In this document: positions 62,265-64,000 of the stretch, in pieces
Position numbering within the stretch: the stretch's first letter is position 1
Layout of the letters: the number at the start of each line of letters is the position of its first letter
Assembly (NCBI RefSeq): GCF_034424545.1
Contig: NZ_CP139971.1
Span: forward strand, 2,046,001-2,110,000
Direction: 5' to 3'
Length of the DNA stretch: 64,000 bases
Origin: Trinickia caryophylli
Lineage (GTDB): Bacteria; Pseudomonadota; Gammaproteobacteria; Burkholderiales; Burkholderiaceae
The notes under the pieces: generated by a model
Seen by the model: the letters and a program-made list of their open reading frames with translations, nothing else
Told to the model about the DNA's origin: nothing
Databases searched by the model: none
Made by a program: the position numbers and the translations under genes

Positions 62265-63506
62265 TCACCACCAGCTTTCGACCTGAACGCCGAACATGTT
62301 GGTGGCGTGCCTGTCCGCGGACCACGAACCCCAGGCCGGGCCCTGCGCGTCGAGCGCGGCCTGATTCCAGGCAACGTGCGTCGCGTAGACACGAAGTTCC
62401 GGCCGGGTCATCAGATCGGGGCCGGTGCTGAAGGCGAGGGCTGCCGTATATTTGTCGAGCTTTTGGAGCGGGCCGCCATTGACGCGCAGCGTGGTCCAGC
62501 CGCATTCGGACAGCAGCTTCACGTGGCGGGCGAGCGCATAGGAAATCCGCCCGCCAAAGGAAGTGCCGGTGGTGCTGCCGGAATCGTGCTCGTCCTGTCC
62601 GCGTTGATATTCGGCGATCAGTTGCCCGCCAAAGCGGCCATGCTGCCAGCCGAGCGAATCGATGACACGCACGCTGTGCGTGCCGCTGCGGTTCTCCAAC
62701 GCGCCGAATCCCGTTTCGAGCGATGCATAGCCCGTGCTGCCCTGCAGCCAGACGCTGTTCGTCACGCCGCGCAGCGGGAAGTCCGCCTGGTCATACTTGA
62801 TCGTTAGCGCCGTTCCACCGCTGCCGCCGGGAAAATGCCCATGCATGACCTCGCCGATCACGCGCAGCTTTCCCCCCCGCGCGACGGGCAGGTCGTAGAC
62901 GTCCACATTCATACGCGTGGCGTCCTCTCGATTTTCGGTGGGGCTGAATCGCTGCTGGCTGCGAAAGACGCTGATGCCCAGCCTGGCTCCGGCTGGAAGC
63001 GGAATGTCGTGGGCGCCGATTCCCGGGTCGATCGTCGGGCCGCCCACGCTGTAAAAGAAATGATCGACGATGTGAACGTCCTCGCGTTCGATATAGCGTT
63101 TCCCCGCCCAGAATTCCGTCGACGGCGAAAAGCGGTAACCGCTCGTCGCCACGTAGGCTTCTTTGGCGACATAGGCGCCATTGCCGCGCAGGCCTCGAAA
63201 GTTCGCCCCGTCGTTCCAATACGTTGCCGTGTAGGCCGCTGACCACCGGACGCCGCCATCGAAGCGAAACGTCTTCTTGAGACCGAGTTCCACATACGTA
63301 TCGCCTTCGTTGCCGAGGCGGAACTCCTCGGCACCGTAGCCGAGCGCATATTTGTTGACGCCTCCGCGATCCGTTTCATGCTCGGATACGACACCCGCGC
63401 GAACGTAACCGCCGAATTCGAAACCGTCGCCGAGCTCCATTGCGATTGCTTTTTCGCACGGGCAAGCGAATACCATCGTGAGCAGCATTACGCGCCACGA
63501 GGTCAT
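62265..63506 (-). CDS. LamB/ScrY-like sugar porin
   Basis: 413 residues with a signal peptide (to about residue 22: MLLTMVFACPCEKAIA). Family features of maltoporin are recognisable: FEFGGYVRAGVVSEHE, FRLGNEGDTYVELGLKKTF, then AGKRYIEREDVHIVDHFFY and VRVIDSLGWQHGRFGGQLI, and a terminal aromatic (VQVESWW) typical of outer-membrane barrels. Role: trimeric barrel in the outer membrane, letting oligosaccharides diffuse into the periplasm. It lacks the long N-terminal coiled coil of ScrY, so it is LamB-sized. The ATG overlaps the GH32 stop (ATGA) and it is followed by the PTS fusion, supporting a dedicated uptake operon for a sucrose-like sugar. Confidence 0.88.
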   Translation of the reverse strand: MTSWRVMLLTMVFACPCEKAIAMELGDGFEFGGYVRAGVVSEHETDRGGVNKYALGYGAEEFRLGNEGDTYVELGLKKTFRFDGGVRWSAAYTATYWNDGANFRGLRGNGAYVAKEAYVATSGYRFSPSTEFWAGKRYIEREDVHIVDHFFYSVGGPTIDPGIGAHDIPLPAGARLGISVFRSQQRFSPTENREDATRMNVDVYDLPVARGGKLRVIGEVMHGHFPGGSGGTALTIKYDQADFPLRGVTNSVWLQGSTGYASLETGFGALENRSGTHSVRVIDSLGWQHGRFGGQLIAEYQRGQDEHDSGSTTGTSFGGRISYALARHVKLLSECGWTTLRVNGGPLQKLDKYTAALAFSTGPDLMTRPELRVYATHVAWNQAALDAQGPAWGSWSADRHATNMFGVQVESWW

Positions 63507-64000
63507 GTTTCTCTCCGCTTACTTTTCGTTGTTGGAGTTCGCTGATCGGGTCTGACGTGCACGTGCCGAATCGGCCACATATCGATTGCGTGAAGCCGGA
63601 GCGGACGTTTCGCGGTGAGGTACGGCGCCGCAGTTTCGCCGGACGGATAGCAGCGCGTGGTGAAGACTTCTTCGCCGTCGTTCACGAAGATCTCGACGGA
63701 GCTGCGATCGACGAACGCCTGAATGCGTGTCACGCCCGCTTCGAATGCGCATTCGCTGCGCTCGTCGAACTGTCCCGCCACGGGGCAGTGCCGGACAAGC
63801 GCGAGCATGCGCCGGCTTCCGTCATAGGCGAGGCGAAGCACTTGCTCGTCGCTCTCGAGGATATGCAGCGTCCAGCCATCGTCAGAGCCCGCGTCGAACG
63901 ACAGGTCCAACTCCCAGGCGTCGCCGGGTGCGTGCGGCAACGCGGCTTTTCCTCCGGCATCGACGCGGATGGACGGCATTCGTACCGCGTCGCCGCGCAG
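63503..64000 (-). CDS. Glycoside hydrolase family 32 (beta-fructosidase), C-terminal part, 5' end cut
   Basis: The frame stays open to the right edge, so only the last 165 residues are seen. They form the beta-sandwich C-terminal domain of GH32 enzymes: DRSSVEIFVNDGEEVFTTRC is the diagnostic segment, with QAFVDRSS just before. The catalytic five-bladed propeller lies outside the window. Family knowledge: hydrolysis of sucrose, sucrose-6-phosphate or fructans; beside a PTS fusion, sucrose-6-phosphate hydrolase (ScrB/SacA) is the natural guess. Its stop overlaps the porin start (ATGA), indicating coupled translation. It is the first visible gene of the leftward operon. Confidence 0.85.
   Translation of the reverse strand: MRGDAVRMPSIRVDAGGKAALPHAPGDAWELDLSFDAGSDDGWTLHILESDEQVLRLAYDGSRRMLALVRHCPVAGQFDERSECAFEAGVTRIQAFVDRSSVEIFVNDGEEVFTTRCYPSGETAAPYLTAKRPLRLHAIDMWPIRHVHVRPDQRTPTTKSKRRET

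Overview
The window is GC-rich throughout, apart from two conspicuously AT-rich intergenic patches near 33.6-33.8 kb and 59.4-59.6 kb. Gene content points to the Burkholderiaceae, in the Burkholderia/Paraburkholderia/Trinickia/Robbsia group. Supporting families are a BPSS1780-type membrane protein, the EgtB-EgtD ergothioneine pair, a PaoABC-type periplasmic aldehyde oxidoreductase, heptosyltransferase-like surface-glycan genes and an AvrE/DspE-family type III effector. The effector suggests a plant-associated species, but the species cannot be fixed from the sequence. I see no rRNA, tRNA, insertion sequence, prophage or CRISPR array.

Left end (1-9.2 kb): a leftward, mostly overlapping operon of six genes (GT4, GmhB-like phosphatase, GT9, carbamoyltransferase, GT2, GT9 running off the edge) that looks like a heptose-containing, carbamoylated surface glycan pathway. 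A separate GT2 gene is read rightward and a PIG-L deacetylase converges on it. From 9.3 to 17.4 kb come an Lrp/AsnC regulator, CheV, an EAL phosphodiesterase, full-length Lhr helicase and a membrane protein. From 17.6 to 24.2 kb lie gamma-glutamyltransferase, a DUF72 protein, the ergothioneine genes egtB-egtD and a YigZ protein.

Middle (24.7-41.2 kb): a MurA paralogue, a DUF4142 protein, an MgtC-family protein, a two-gene operon of a GT4 enzyme and a HAD-phosphatase/HerA-like ATPase fusion, a class I photolyase, a three-gene 2-oxoacid dehydrogenase operon (E1 alpha, E1 beta, E2, without E3), an FtsI-like penicillin-binding protein and a chemoreceptor.

Right part (41.3-64 kb): mocA-like and paoCBA-like genes read leftward, a zinc-less MDR oxidoreductase, an aspartate carbamoyltransferase carrying an N-terminal helix-turn-helix domain with a palindrome in its promoter, rpsU with a TTG start, a cold-shock gene, several small conserved-looking proteins, a beta-helix membrane protein, a RidA protein and a YaiI-family protein. 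The large AvrE-family effector (about 1,654 residues) follows, with no chaperone gene beside it. The window ends in a sugar PTS operon (GH32 beta-fructosidase, LamB/ScrY-like porin, EIIA-HPr-EI fusion) whose upstream genes lie outside.

The items most worth following up are the orphan AvrE effector and its AT-rich flank, the HTH-ATCase with its possible self-operator, the HAD-HerA fusion paired with a glycosyltransferase, and the E2 subunit with Thr in place of the catalytic Asp.
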